NCBI GenBank assembly: GCA_030744635.1
Contig: JASLQE010000353.1
Location: 1-9,389, forward strand
Reading direction: 5' to 3'
Source: Dehalococcoidia bacterium
Lineage (GTDB): Bacteria; Chloroflexota; Dehalococcoidia; JACVQG01; JAHKAY01
DNA length: 9,389 nt
Numbering within the stretch: the first letter of the stretch is position 1; the number at the start of each line of letters is the position of its first letter. A program made the translations under genes and the position numbers. Under the pieces are notes generated by a model, which saw only the letters and a program-made list of their open reading frames with translations, searched no databases and was not told where the DNA came from. Of this stretch, positions 1-7,740 are shown in pieces.

Positions 1-2854
1 CGGCCCCCTGAGAGGGCAGGGAAAGCCCGGCGGCCAGCAGGGCTTTGGTCAGGGCGGCGCTGAGGGTGCGGTCCACGCCCATCACCTCGCCGGTGGACTT
101 CATCTCCGGCCCCAGGAAGGAGTCCACCCCGATAAGCTTGGACATGGAGAACACGGGGGCCTTCACCGCCACCAGGTCCTGGGCAGGCCACAGCCCGCTC
201 CGGTAGCCCAGCCCCGATAGGCTGCGGTCAAGCATCACCTCTACGGCCAGGCGCACCAGGGGCAGGCCGGTGACCTTGGATATGAAGGGCACGGTGCGGC
301 TGGCCCGGGGGTTGACCTCCAGCACATAGACGCGGGGGGAATCGGCGGCCGGCGGCATGACCACGAACTGAATGTTCATCAGCCCCTTCACCCCCAGCCC
401 CCGGCCGATGCTTATGGTATAGTCCACGATGGCGGCTTCCTCTTCCGGGCTCAGGCGCTGGGCCGGATAGACGGCGATGGAGTCCCCGCTGTGGACGCCC
501 GCCCGCTCTATGTGCTCCATGATGCCGGGGATGAGCACCACATCGCCGTCGCACACGGCGTCCACCTCCACCTCCCGCCCCTCCAGGTACTTGTCAATGA
601 GCACGGGGCGCTTGGAGTCCACCAGCAGTGCCTGTTTGGCGTACCGCTCCAGCTCCTCGGTGGCGTGGACTATCTCCATGGCCCGGCCACCCAGCACATA
701 GCTGGGGCGCACCAGCACCGGGTAGCCGATGGCGTTGGCCACCTCCAGGGCGGCCTCTACGCTGGTGACCCCGGCCCCGGGCGGCTGGGGGATATCCAGG
801 CGCTGCAGGAAGTCCTCAAAGCGGCGCCTGTCCTCGGCCAGGTCTATGGTCTCGGCGCTGGAGCCCAGTAGGTGATAGCCGCTCCGGGTAAGGGGCTCGG
901 CCAGGTTAATGGCTGTCTGGCCGCCGAACTGGGCGATGGAGGGCACATCCCCGCCCTCGTTGTCCAGTATGTCCCGCACGCTCTCCTCATCCAGAGATTC
1001 AAAGTAGAGCCGGGTGGAGGTATCAAAATCGGTGGATACCGTCTCCGGGTTGGAGTTGGCCATGATGCTGGCCACCCCGGCCTGCTGCAGGGCCCAGGCG
1101 GCGTGTACGGAGCAGTAGTCAAACTCTATCCCCTGGCCGATGCGGATAGGCCCGGAGCCGATTACCAGGGCTTTCTTGCCCGGAAAGGCCTCGGCCTCGT
1201 TCTCCTGCTCATAGGTGCTGTAGAAGTATGGGGTCTCCGCCTCAAACTCGGCGGCGCAGGTGTCTACCATTTTATAGACTGGGCGGATGCCCCACCCCGA
1301 ACGCATGGACCGCACCTGTTCGGGGAGGCGGTCGGCCAGGGTGCCAATCTGCTCATCGGCGAACCCCAGGCGCTTGGCCTGCCACAGCAGGTCAGGCGTC
1401 AGAGGCTCGGCCAGCAGCCGCTGTTCCATGTCCACGATGTTGCTCAGCTTGTAGAGGAACCAGGGGTCAATGCCGGTGCGCCGGACCACATCCTCCACCC
1501 CCATCCCCCTGCGCAGGGCGGCTATCACCACCCACAGGCGCAGGTCGTGGCCGTGGAAGGGGTAGCGGGCCAGGTCGGCCCCCCATCTCCGGTCCTCCCA
1601 CAGCAGGCTGCGGCTCCCCATCTCCAAGGACCTCACCGCCTTCTGAAGGGCGGCCTCAAAGCTGCGGTCAATGGCCATAACCTCGCCGGTGGCCTTCATT
1701 TGGGTGCCAATCTGGCGCTCGCCGGTGGGGAACTTGTCAAACGGCCAGCGGGGTATCTTGACCACACAGTAGTCCAAGGCGGGCTCGAAGGCGGCCGTGG
1801 TGCGGCCGGTGACCTGGTTGGTAATCTCGTCCAGGTGGCGGCCCACGGCTATCTTAGCGGCCACCCGGGCTATGGGATAGCCGGTGGCCTTGCTGGCCAG
1901 GGCGGAGCTACGGCTCACCCGGGGGTTGACCTCGATGCTGTCGGAGGGGGTATCGGTGGGGGGGTTGCCCCAGGCCTCCGTCACCACGGGGTGTGGGGCC
2001 AGGGCAAGCTGGACATTGCAGCCACCCTCTATGCCCAGATGTCGGATTATCTTCAGCGAGGCGGAGCGCAGCATCTGGTACTCTTTGTCGGTGAGTGTCT
2101 GGCTGGGGGCCACCACGATGCTATCGCCGGTGTGGATGCCCATGGGGTCCAGGTTCTCCATGTTGCACACGGTGATACAGTTATCGGCGGCGTCCCGCAT
2201 CACCTCGTACTCCACCTCTTTCCATCCCTCCAGGCACTTCTCCACCAATACCTGAACGATGGGGCTGGAGGCCAGCCCCCCGCCGGCTATTTCGGCCACC
2301 TCCTGAGGGGTGCGGGCGATACCACCCCCGGTGCCGCCCAGGGTGTAGGCGGGGCGGATGACCACCGGCAGCCCGATTTGCCCCGCGGTGCGCATGGCCT
2401 CCTCCACGGTGCCCACGGTGGTGCTGGGGGGCGCCGGCTCGCCGATGCCCATGAGCATCCGGCGGAACAGCTCCCGGTCCTCGGCCTCCTGGATGGTGCG
2501 CAGGGGGGTGCCCAACAGGCGCACGCCGTAGCGGTCCAGCACCCCGGCCTCGGCCAACTCCACGGCCAGGTTGAGGCCGGTCTGGCCGCCTAGGGTGGGT
2601 AGCAGGCCATCGGGCAGCTCTCGCTCTATTATGCGGGCGATGACCTCACAGGTGAGTGGCTCCACATACACGGTATCGGCGACGCCCTCGTCGGTCATGA
2701 TGGTGGCGGGGTTGGAGTTGACCAGGACGGAGGTGACGCCCTCCTCCCGGAGGGCCTTGCAGGCCTGGGTGCCGGCGTAGTCAAACTCCGCCGCCTGGCC
2801 GATGACAATCGGCCCGGAGCCTATGACGAGGACCTTCTTGGGCTTATCCGTCAA
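1..2854 (-). CDS. carB: Carbamoyl-phosphate synthase large subunit, 3' end cut by window edge
   Basis: The large (ammonia-dependent) subunit makes carbamoyl phosphate from bicarbonate, ammonia delivered by CarA, and two ATP. The 951 codons present begin TDKPKKVLVIGSGPIVIGQ and show the family's internal duplication: a second GSGPIRIGQG repeat starts near residue 566. The ATP-grasp carboxylate motifs are IEVNPRVSRSS (Glu about 308) and LEVNPRASRT (Glu about 846), and RPSYVLGGRAM lies in the second half. The last visible residues, KALLAAGLSLPSQG, match the end of the second synthetase half. About 120 residues, the C-terminal allosteric (MGS-like) domain, therefore lie outside the window. The start is TTG at 2854: it follows GGAG by 7 nt, and the nearby GTG hits a stop at once. 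The gene begins 11 nt after the preceding stop. An insertion of about 12 residues lies between Asn280 and Glu308 of the first ATP-grasp domain. Confidence 0.97.
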   Translation of the reverse strand, partial: MTDKPKKVLVIGSGPIVIGQAAEFDYAGTQACKALREEGVTSVLVNSNPATIMTDEGVADTVYVEPLTCEVIARIIERELPDGLLPTLGGQTGLNLAVELAEAGVLDRYGVRLLGTPLRTIQEAEDRELFRRMLMGIGEPAPPSTTVGTVEEAMRTAGQIGLPVVIRPAYTLGGTGGGIARTPQEVAEIAGGGLASSPIVQVLVEKCLEGWKEVEYEVMRDAADNCITVCNMENLDPMGIHTGDSIVVAPSQTLTDKEYQMLRSASLKIIRHLGIEGGCNVQLALAPHPVVTEAWGNPPTDTPSDSIEVNPRVSRSSALASKATGYPIARVAAKIAVGRHLDEITNQVTGRTTAAFEPALDYCVVKIPRWPFDKFPTGERQIGTQMKATGEVMAIDRSFEAALQKAVRSLEMGSRSLLWEDRRWGADLARYPFHGHDLRLWVVIAALRRGMGVEDVVRRTGIDPWFLYKLSNIVDMEQRLLAEPLTPDLLWQAKRLGFADEQIGTLADRLPEQVRSMRSGWGIRPVYKMVDTCAAEFEAETPYFYSTYEQENEAEAFPGKKALVIGSGPIRIGQGIEFDYCSVHAAWALQQAGVASIMANSNPETVSTDFDTSTRLYFESLDEESVRDILDNEGGDVPSIAQFGGQTAINLAEPLTRSGYHLLGSSAETIDLAEDRRRFEDFLQRLDIPQPPGAGVTSVEAALEVANAIGYPVLVRPSYVLGGRAMEIVHATEELERYAKQALLVDSKRPVLIDKYLEGREVEVDAVCDGDVVLIPGIMEHIERAGVHSGDSIAVYPAQRLSPEEEAAIVDYTISIGRGLGVKGLMNIQFVVMPPAADSPRVYVLEVNPRASRTVPFISKVTGLPLVRLAVEVMLDRSLSGLGYRSGLWPAQDLVAVKAPVFSMSKLIGVDSFLGPEMKSTGEVMGVDRTLSAALTKALLAAGLSLPSQGA

Positions 2855-2865
2855 CTGGCCACTCC

Positions 2866-3198
2866 CTACAGGGCCTTTCCCGTGATGAGTGCCTCTTTGA
2901 TAAGGGGGTTGCCCTCCTGCTTCATGGCTTCAAACTCCTCCCTTGTATAGACCAGAGGCTCTATGGGGAGGTCGGTAAGGGCCAGGATGCGGCCGATGCG
3001 CTCATGGAACCGCTCTTGGAAATCACCTACGATTATGAGGTCTATGTCGCTCCCCTCGTGAACTTCCCCTATAGCGAAGGAGCCGTGTAGCCATATTTCC
3101 TTGACGGGAAGGGTAGCCTTCAACTCCTGTACAAACTGGCTCAGTCCTTCGTAATATTCTTCAAGGCGGTCAATATTGACTCGCACCAGCTTAGGCAT
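2866..3198 (-). CDS. Small MNT-type nucleotidyltransferase-domain protein
   Basis: This 110-residue protein is a minimal nucleotidyltransferase of the DNA polymerase beta fold. The signature is LHGSFAIGE followed by SDIDLIIV: Gly39-Ser40 and the metal-binding pair Asp51/Asp53, with Glu80 (PIEPLVYT) a plausible third carboxylate. Family members transfer nucleotides to proteins or small molecules; some (MntA) are antitoxins that modify HEPN toxins, but no HEPN gene is adjacent. I chose the ATG at 3198 because GAGGGTGG sits just upstream. The frame stays open to an ATG at 3306, but those extra 36 residues are Gly-rich, resemble nothing and overlap hairpins. Base composition over 3001-3180 is about 49% GC, against about 73% in a sampled stretch of carB, which suggests acquisition. 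The gene lies 11 nt upstream of carB and is probably co-transcribed. Substrate and role are unknown. Confidence 0.85.
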   Translation of the reverse strand: MPKLVRVNIDRLEEYYEGLSQFVQELKATLPVKEIWLHGSFAIGEVHEGSDIDLIIVGDFQERFHERIGRILALTDLPIEPLVYTREEFEAMKQEGNPLIKEALITGKAL

Positions 3199-3242
3199 CA
3201 GTCCACCCTCACCCCCTCGGTCCCATCCGATTGGGTTCCACC

Positions 3243-3275
3243 CATCGGAGTCCGATGATGCTCCGTTCATCGGAC
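3243..3275. repeat. Overlapping dyads of the TCCGAT/ATCGGA motif
   Basis: Within the 176-bp spacer between the EVE gene and the nucleotidyltransferase gene, GTCCGATGA (3250-3258) and TCATCGGAC (3267-3275) form a perfect 9-bp inverted repeat with an 8-nt loop. The left arm is also half of a second palindrome, CATCGGA-G-TCCGATG (3243-3257). The two hairpins are mutually exclusive. No T-tract follows on the minus strand, so this is not a standard terminator. It may be an mRNA processing or stability element, a protein site, or part of a dispersed repeat. Confidence 0.6.
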
Positions 3276-3310
3276 CAGTCCCTCTGCAGTGGCCTCGCCC
3301 CTGCACCCCG

Positions 3311-3353
3311 TAGGGGCAGGTCTTGACCCGCCCGGTGGACTTCCCGCTGGACT
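3311..3353. repeat. Near-palindromic GGGGCAGGTC/GACCCGCCC hairpin plus 12-bp tandem repeat
   Basis: GGGCAGGTC (3314-3322) and GACCCGCCC (3325-3333) pair at 8 of 9 positions across a TT loop. Beside it, GCCCGGTGGACT (3330-3341) is followed by TCCCGCTGGACT (3342-3353), a 10/12 tandem repeat. Hairpins of the form 'TAGGGGC...GACCCGCC' resemble interspersed intergenic palindromes I associate with some Chloroflexota and other genomes; that link is from memory and would need a genome-wide search. The element fills the gap after the EVE gene stop. Confidence 0.5.
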
Positions 3354-3374
3354 CCCCTATTTCCCACCGCCGCC

Positions 3375-3821
3375 TTAATCAGCATGGCTATCGCCCATGC
3401 GGCGCATTTCACGCTCTATAAGCTGGTAGTCGGCCTGGGGTATTTCCCGGAGGTCAAAGCGCAGCAGCTGCCCCAGGGATAGGCTTTCCCCACCCCGACC
3501 CTGCGCCAGTGATAGGCGGGGTACCAGGGGGCTGGCGGGCACCATCTGGGCACGGGGCAGCACCAGCAGGGGGCGGCGTTCAAACCGCACCGGGTAGCTG
3601 CCATCGGGCCACAGCCGTCCCCAGTCCAGGTAGCAGCGCCCCCGGGCCTCGGCCAGGACGCCGAACAGCGCTAACTGCTTGATGTAGTACACGAACAGGT
3701 CCCCCGGCTCCACCCTCAGGGCACGGTTGAACTCCGCATCCTTGTAGCCGTCAACAGCGAACTCGTATTCTTCATCAACCTGGAACCGTTCATAGCTGAT
3801 GCTGCTCAGCCAGTAGCTCAT
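3375..3821 (-). CDS. EVE-domain (PUA-like fold) protein
   Basis: The 148-residue protein looks like a stand-alone EVE domain. It opens with MSYWLSSISYERFQV, followed by KDAEFNRALRVEPGDLFVYYI (family pattern: K..L..v.pGD...fY), then FGVLAEA, YPVRFERRPLLVLP, and a C-terminal DYQLIEREMRRM helix. EVE domains share the PUA/YTH fold and are associated with reading modified bases in DNA or RNA; the ligand here cannot be told from sequence. The ATG overlaps the carA stop as ATGA, so translation is probably coupled and the gene shares the pyr transcript. No pyrimidine-biosynthesis role is known for the family. The family call rests on the pattern of conserved blocks rather than catalytic residues, so I hold it at moderate to good confidence. 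Confidence 0.75.
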   Translation of the reverse strand: MSYWLSSISYERFQVDEEYEFAVDGYKDAEFNRALRVEPGDLFVYYIKQLALFGVLAEARGRCYLDWGRLWPDGSYPVRFERRPLLVLPRAQMVPASPLVPRLSLAQGRGGESLSLGQLLRFDLREIPQADYQLIEREMRRMGDSHAD

Positions 3822-4897
3822 CCCCTCACCATCTTCACGAAACGGTCAAAGAGGTACTCGTTGTCGCGAGGGCCGGGGGAGGCCTCCGAGTGGTACTGCA
3901 CGGAGAGGATGGGCAGCTCCCGGTGTCGCAGGCCCTCCAGGGTGCCGTCGTTGAGGTTGATGTGGCTGACATCCATGCCCCGCTTAAGGCCGTCGCCGTC
4001 CACGGCGTAGCCGTGGTTCTGGGCGGTGATATACACCCGGCCGGTGCCCATATCCCGCACCGGGTGGTTGGCCCCGCGGTGTCCGAATTTCAGCTTGAAG
4101 GTGCTGGCGCCGAATACCCGGCCCAGCACCTGGTGGCCCAGGCAGATGCCGAAAATGGGTTTGCGTCCCACCAACTGCTCTACGGTACCCACCAGGTAGT
4201 CCAGCAAGGCGGGATCACCGGGGCCGGGGGAGATGAGTATGCCGTCCGGATTGAGGGCCAGTATCTCCTCCACCGGGGCTGTGCAGGGGAGAGCGGTGGA
4301 GCGGCACCCCCGGGCATGCAGCAGGCGCAAGATGTTATGCTTCACCCCGCAGTCCACCACCGCTATGTGGGGGGCCGGTGCGGAGGCCTCCTGCCACTGG
4401 TACCGGTGGCGGGTGGTTACCTCCCGCACGAAGTCCACCGCACCGTAGCTGGGGCATGACGCAAGTAGCTCCAGGGCCTCCCCCGGGGAGAGGCGCGTGG
4501 TGAGCACCCCCATCATGACCCCGACGGTGCGCAACCGGCGGGTAAGGGAGCGGGTATCCACCCCGGCGATGCCAGGTATCCCGTTATCCGCCAGATAGCG
4601 GTGCAGGCTGCCCCGGCTCAGGCCGTGGCTGGGCACCGGGCACTCCTCCCTCACTACGAAGCCCCGGACCTGAATACGGCCCGATTCGTTATCCATATCG
4701 TTGGTGCCGTAGTTGCCCACCAGGGGATAGGTCATGGTGACCGTCTGCCCGGCGTAAGAGGGGTCTGTGAGCACCTCCTGATAGCCGGTCATGCTGGTGT
4801 TGAACACCACCTCACCGTAGGCCGTGTCCTGGGAGCCAAACGGCACACCCTGATACACAGACCCGTCCCCCAGGACCAGGAAGGCGGTGCGCTTCAC
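3818..4897 (-). CDS. carA: Carbamoyl-phosphate synthase small (glutaminase) subunit
   Basis: CarA hydrolyses glutamine and channels the ammonia to CarB. The 359-residue protein has the N-terminal CPSase small-chain domain (VFNTSMTGYQEVLTDPSYAG near residues 31-50; YGTND about 63-67) and a C-terminal class I glutamine amidotransferase domain. The catalytic triad is visible: nucleophile Cys252 in FGICLGHQVLG, and His336 and Glu338 in VQYHSEASPGP. ILISPGPGDP (220-229) and TAQNHGYAVD (291-300) are further family blocks. Length is typical. The start is GTG at 4897, one nucleotide after the pyrC stop, with GAGG five bases upstream. The stop overlaps the next gene by 4 nt. Its partner carB is not the next gene but lies about 960 nt downstream, after two unrelated genes. 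Confidence 0.97.
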   Translation of the reverse strand: MKRTAFLVLGDGSVYQGVPFGSQDTAYGEVVFNTSMTGYQEVLTDPSYAGQTVTMTYPLVGNYGTNDMDNESGRIQVRGFVVREECPVPSHGLSRGSLHRYLADNGIPGIAGVDTRSLTRRLRTVGVMMGVLTTRLSPGEALELLASCPSYGAVDFVREVTTRHRYQWQEASAPAPHIAVVDCGVKHNILRLLHARGCRSTALPCTAPVEEILALNPDGILISPGPGDPALLDYLVGTVEQLVGRKPIFGICLGHQVLGRVFGASTFKLKFGHRGANHPVRDMGTGRVYITAQNHGYAVDGDGLKRGMDVSHINLNDGTLEGLRHRELPILSVQYHSEASPGPRDNEYLFDRFVKMVRG

Positions 4898-4898
4898 G

Positions 4899-6242
4899 CT
4901 AACCTCGAATCCTCTGAGGCTCCGCCTGGCTGGAGAGGGAGAGGCTCACCGCTTCATCGCGGTAGGCCAGTACCCCCTGTGCCAGGGTGGCCATCACCTT
5001 TCCGCGCAGGGCCCTCCCGGCCAGTGGGGTGTTCCTGCCCCTGGAGGCGAATGCGGTGGGGTCCACCACCCACTCCCGGGTGGGGTCAAAGAGCACCACA
5101 TCAGCCGGGAGGCCCACGGTCAGGCTGCCCAGCGGGTGGCCGATGACCTTGGCAGGGCCGGTGGTGAGCCTGGTGACCAGGGTCATCAGGTCCATCTCCC
5201 CGCTGTGGACCAGGGCCAGCAGCGCCCCCAGGGCGGTCTCCAGGCCGCTGATGCCCGGCGGGGCGAAGTCGAACTCCACCAGCTTGTCCATCGCGGTATG
5301 GGGGGCATGATCGGTGGCGATGGCGTCAATGACGCCGTCCCGTAGACCGTCAACAAGTGCCCGCACATCCTGTGGGGCACGCAGGGGGGGGTTCACCTTG
5401 GCGCTTGTATCGTATGGGACAGGGGCCAGTACCTGCTCATGGGTAAGGGTGAGGTGGTGAGGGGTGACCTCGGCGGTTACCGGCAGGCCCTCCTCCCTGG
5501 CCCGACGGACCATCTCCATTGCTCCGGCGGTGGAGATGTGGCACAGGTGCAGCTTCGCCCCAGTAAGGCGTGCCAGGGCGATATCCCGGGCCACGGCGGC
5601 CTCCTCGGCGGCGGCGGGGATGCCCCGCAGCCCCAGGCGCAGGGAGACCTCGCCCTCGTGCATGGCCCCGTCACGGGATAGGGCCTCATCCTCGGCGTGC
5701 TCCATGATGGGCAGCCCGAAGGAGAGGCTGTACTCCAGAGCGTGACGCATCAGGCGGGGGTCGGAGACGGGGCTGCCGTCATCGCTGAAGGCCACGGCAC
5801 CGGCGGCGGCCATTGCGGCCATCTCCGCCAGCTCCTGCCCCCTGCGGCCCTTGCTGATACAGCCCACCGGCAGCACCTTGACCACCCCTTTGGTCCGGGC
5901 CTTCTCCTTTATGAAGTCTATTATCGCGGCGCTGTCCGTGGGGGGGTTGGTGTTGGGCATGGCGCACACGGTGGTGAAGCCGCCCCGGGTGGCGGCCCGG
6001 GTGGCGGTGGCAATTGTCTCCTTCTCCTCATAGCCCGGCTCCCGCAGGTGGCAGTGGAGGTCAACGAAGCCGGGGGCCACCACCAGTCCGGTGGCATCTA
6101 ATATGGCATCCAGCTCCTGTGGGGGGGCACCCGGACCCACCCAAGCGATATGGCCGTCTTCTATGAGTAGGTCAGCGGGGGCATCGTGGCCCGAGGCGGG
6201 GTCTATGAGGCGTCCGCCGCTGATGAGCAGCCTGTGGTTCAT
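4899..6242 (-). CDS. pyrC: Dihydroorotase (class I)
   Basis: The enzyme cyclises N-carbamoyl-aspartate to dihydroorotate, the third step of UMP synthesis. Across 447 residues the amidohydrolase metal site is intact: His63 and His65 in VDLHCHLREPG, Asp154 in FSDDGSPVSDP, His182 in MEHAED, His235 in LCHISTAG and Asp311 in ATDHAPH. MPNTNPPTD (95-103) and NPPLR (284-288) are substrate-side motifs. HxHxREPG and the Asp at the metal bridge mark the class I form found in bacterial pyr operons, not the shorter E. coli-type class II. The ATG at 6242 overlaps the pyrB stop (ATGA) and has a near-perfect GGAGGTGA Shine-Dalgarno. The tail after about residue 425 (YRDEAVSLSLSS...) is unconserved. Stop TAG at 4901-4899. 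Confidence 0.97.
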   Translation of the reverse strand: MNHRLLISGGRLIDPASGHDAPADLLIEDGHIAWVGPGAPPQELDAILDATGLVVAPGFVDLHCHLREPGYEEKETIATATRAATRGGFTTVCAMPNTNPPTDSAAIIDFIKEKARTKGVVKVLPVGCISKGRRGQELAEMAAMAAAGAVAFSDDGSPVSDPRLMRHALEYSLSFGLPIMEHAEDEALSRDGAMHEGEVSLRLGLRGIPAAAEEAAVARDIALARLTGAKLHLCHISTAGAMEMVRRAREEGLPVTAEVTPHHLTLTHEQVLAPVPYDTSAKVNPPLRAPQDVRALVDGLRDGVIDAIATDHAPHTAMDKLVEFDFAPPGISGLETALGALLALVHSGEMDLMTLVTRLTTGPAKVIGHPLGSLTVGLPADVVLFDPTREWVVDPTAFASRGRNTPLAGRALRGKVMATLAQGVLAYRDEAVSLSLSSQAEPQRIRG

Positions 6243-7198
6243 CCTTCACCTCCCAGTATGAGATACAGCAGCGCCATGCGCACCGCTACACCGTTGGCCA
6301 CCTGGCTCTCTATAAGAGAGGCGGCACCGTAGCTTACCTCCGGGGATAGCTCCACCCCCTGGTTCACCGGTCCGGGGTGCATCACCAAGGCACCGGGACG
6401 GGCCAGGGACAGGCGGTGGGGGTTTATCTGGTAGCGAGCGATGTACTCCTCTACGCTGGGCAGCAGGCCGGCCTCCTGACGCTCCCGCTGCAGGCGCAGG
6501 GCCATTATCACATCCACCCCGTCCAGGGCCGCGTCCAAGTCCGTCTCCCGGCGCACACCGGGAAAGGCGGCGGCGAAGGCCGGGGGTAGCAGTGTGGGCG
6601 GGCCGCAAACGGTGACCTCCACCCCGGCGGCGGCCATACCGTAGAGGTTGGAGCGTGCCACCCTGCTGTGAAGGATATCTCCCACGATGACTACCCGAAG
6701 TCCCTCCAGCCTCCCCAGCCGCTCCCGGATGGCGTACAGGTCCAGCAGGGCCTGGGTGGGATGGGCGTGCCAGCCATCGCCGCCGTTGATGATGCTGCAC
6801 TTGGTGTGGCGGGCGGCGATATATGGAGCACCGGACTGGGTGTGACGCATCACGATGACATCCACACCCATGGCCTCCAGTGTGCGTACGGTATCTACCA
6901 GGGACTCCCCCTTGGCAGCACTGGAGGTAGCGGCGGCCATGCTGACCACATCGGCGCTGAGGTTCTTGGCGGCTAGCTCGAATGAGGCCCGGGTGCGGGT
7001 ACTGGACTCGTAGAACAGGGTGGCCACCGTTTTCCCCCGGAAGGTGGGCACCCGCTTGATAGGGCGGCCCAGCACCTCCTTCATGGCATCGGTGGTCTCC
7101 ATCACCTGCTCAATGTCCGGGAGGGAGAAGGAGTCCATGTCCAGGACATGGGTGTGCCCCCAGCGGGCGGTGTTGAAGGGGGTAGCGCCGACGCTCAC
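6239..7198 (-). CDS. pyrB: Aspartate carbamoyltransferase, catalytic subunit
   Basis: ATCase joins carbamoyl phosphate and aspartate, the committed pyrimidine step. All binding blocks are present in the 319-residue protein: SSTRTR (65-70) for carbamoyl phosphate, the 80s-type loop SSAAKGES (92-99), HPTQALLDLY (146-155), GDILHSRVARSN (173-184), RLQRER (235-240) for aspartate, and MHPGPVNQG (273-281). No pyrI regulatory chain is seen nearby, consistent with regulation by PyrR at the RNA level rather than allosterically through PyrI. The start is GTG at 7198, overlapping the pyrR stop as GTGA, with AAGGGG eight bases upstream. About 20 residues precede the usual beginning of the domain. The stop overlaps pyrC by 4 nt. 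Confidence 0.97.
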   Translation of the reverse strand: MSVGATPFNTARWGHTHVLDMDSFSLPDIEQVMETTDAMKEVLGRPIKRVPTFRGKTVATLFYESSTRTRASFELAAKNLSADVVSMAAATSSAAKGESLVDTVRTLEAMGVDVIVMRHTQSGAPYIAARHTKCSIINGGDGWHAHPTQALLDLYAIRERLGRLEGLRVVIVGDILHSRVARSNLYGMAAAGVEVTVCGPPTLLPPAFAAAFPGVRRETDLDAALDGVDVIMALRLQRERQEAGLLPSVEEYIARYQINPHRLSLARPGALVMHPGPVNQGVELSPEVSYGAASLIESQVANGVAVRMALLYLILGGEG

Positions 7199-7740
7199 AG
7201 TCTGGCCCCTTCGCGCTGCACGATAGCCACCTCGTCCCGGCCGTCCACCTCCACCAGCCTCACCGCCACATCCTCGTCCCGGGAGGTGGGCATATTCTTG
7301 CCCACATAGTCAGCCCGGATGGGCAGCTCCCGGTGGCCCCGGTCCACCAGCACCGCCAGTTGCACCACCTCCGGTCGCCCGAAATCCATAAGGGCGTCCA
7401 TGGCGGCCCGAATGCTGCGGCCGGTGTAAAGGACATCATCCACCAGCACCACTCGCTGTCCGGTGATGTCCTGCGGTATGGAGGTGTGGCGTATGGGGGG
7501 CAGACGGTGGAGGGGGACATCATCCCGGTATAGGCCGATGTCCAGGGTGCCCACCGGCACCTCCTGTCCCTCGAACCCGGCGATGGTGCCGGAGATGCGC
7601 TGCGCCAGGGGTGCCCCCCGTGTAAGCATGCCTATCAGCACCAACCCCTGACAGCCGTGGTTGCGCTCCACCACCTCGTGGGCGATGCGCACCAGGGCAC
7701 GTCGGATGTCCTGAGCGGTGAATATGACCTTCTCAGGCAT
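7195..7740 (-). CDS. pyrR: PyrR, UMP/UTP-responsive pyr mRNA-binding regulator
   Basis: PyrR has a type I phosphoribosyltransferase fold. In Gram-positives it binds pyr leader RNA when UMP/UTP is high, and it can retain weak uracil phosphoribosyltransferase activity. The 181-residue protein carries the PRPP loop VVLVDDVLYTGRSIRAAMDAL (starting at residue 97), the N-terminal GLVLIGMLTRGAPLAQRI block and LVDRGHRELPIRADYVGKN (131-149), which is characteristic of PyrR. The ATG at 7740 is fixed by sequence: the upstream leader ORF ends in TAATG, and the GAGGGG Shine-Dalgarno (7753-7748) lies seven bases upstream. That Shine-Dalgarno is also the 3' arm of the attenuator stem, so pyrR is probably autoregulated at both transcription and translation. 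It is the first full gene of the operon and overlaps pyrB by 4 nt. Confidence 0.97.
   Translation of the reverse strand: MPEKVIFTAQDIRRALVRIAHEVVERNHGCQGLVLIGMLTRGAPLAQRISGTIAGFEGQEVPVGTLDIGLYRDDVPLHRLPPIRHTSIPQDITGQRVVLVDDVLYTGRSIRAAMDALMDFGRPEVVQLAVLVDRGHRELPIRADYVGKNMPTSRDEDVAVRLVEVDGRDEVAIVQREGARL

Noticed and set aside
872..2593. Plus-strand open frame of 573 codons
   Set aside because: It lies entirely opposite carB, is rich in Gly/Ala/His/Leu with no family motif, and is explained by the GC-rich codon bias of the real minus-strand gene.
3199..3306. N-terminal extension of the nucleotidyltransferase to ATG 3306
   Set aside because: The extra 36 residues are low-complexity and coincide with intergenic hairpins; the ATG at 3198 has a good Shine-Dalgarno and begins the conserved part.
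3209..3412. Minus-strand open frame of 67 codons bridging the EVE and nucleotidyltransferase genes
   Set aside because: It overlaps the end of the EVE gene in another frame and the dyad-rich spacer; composition and sequence look non-coding.
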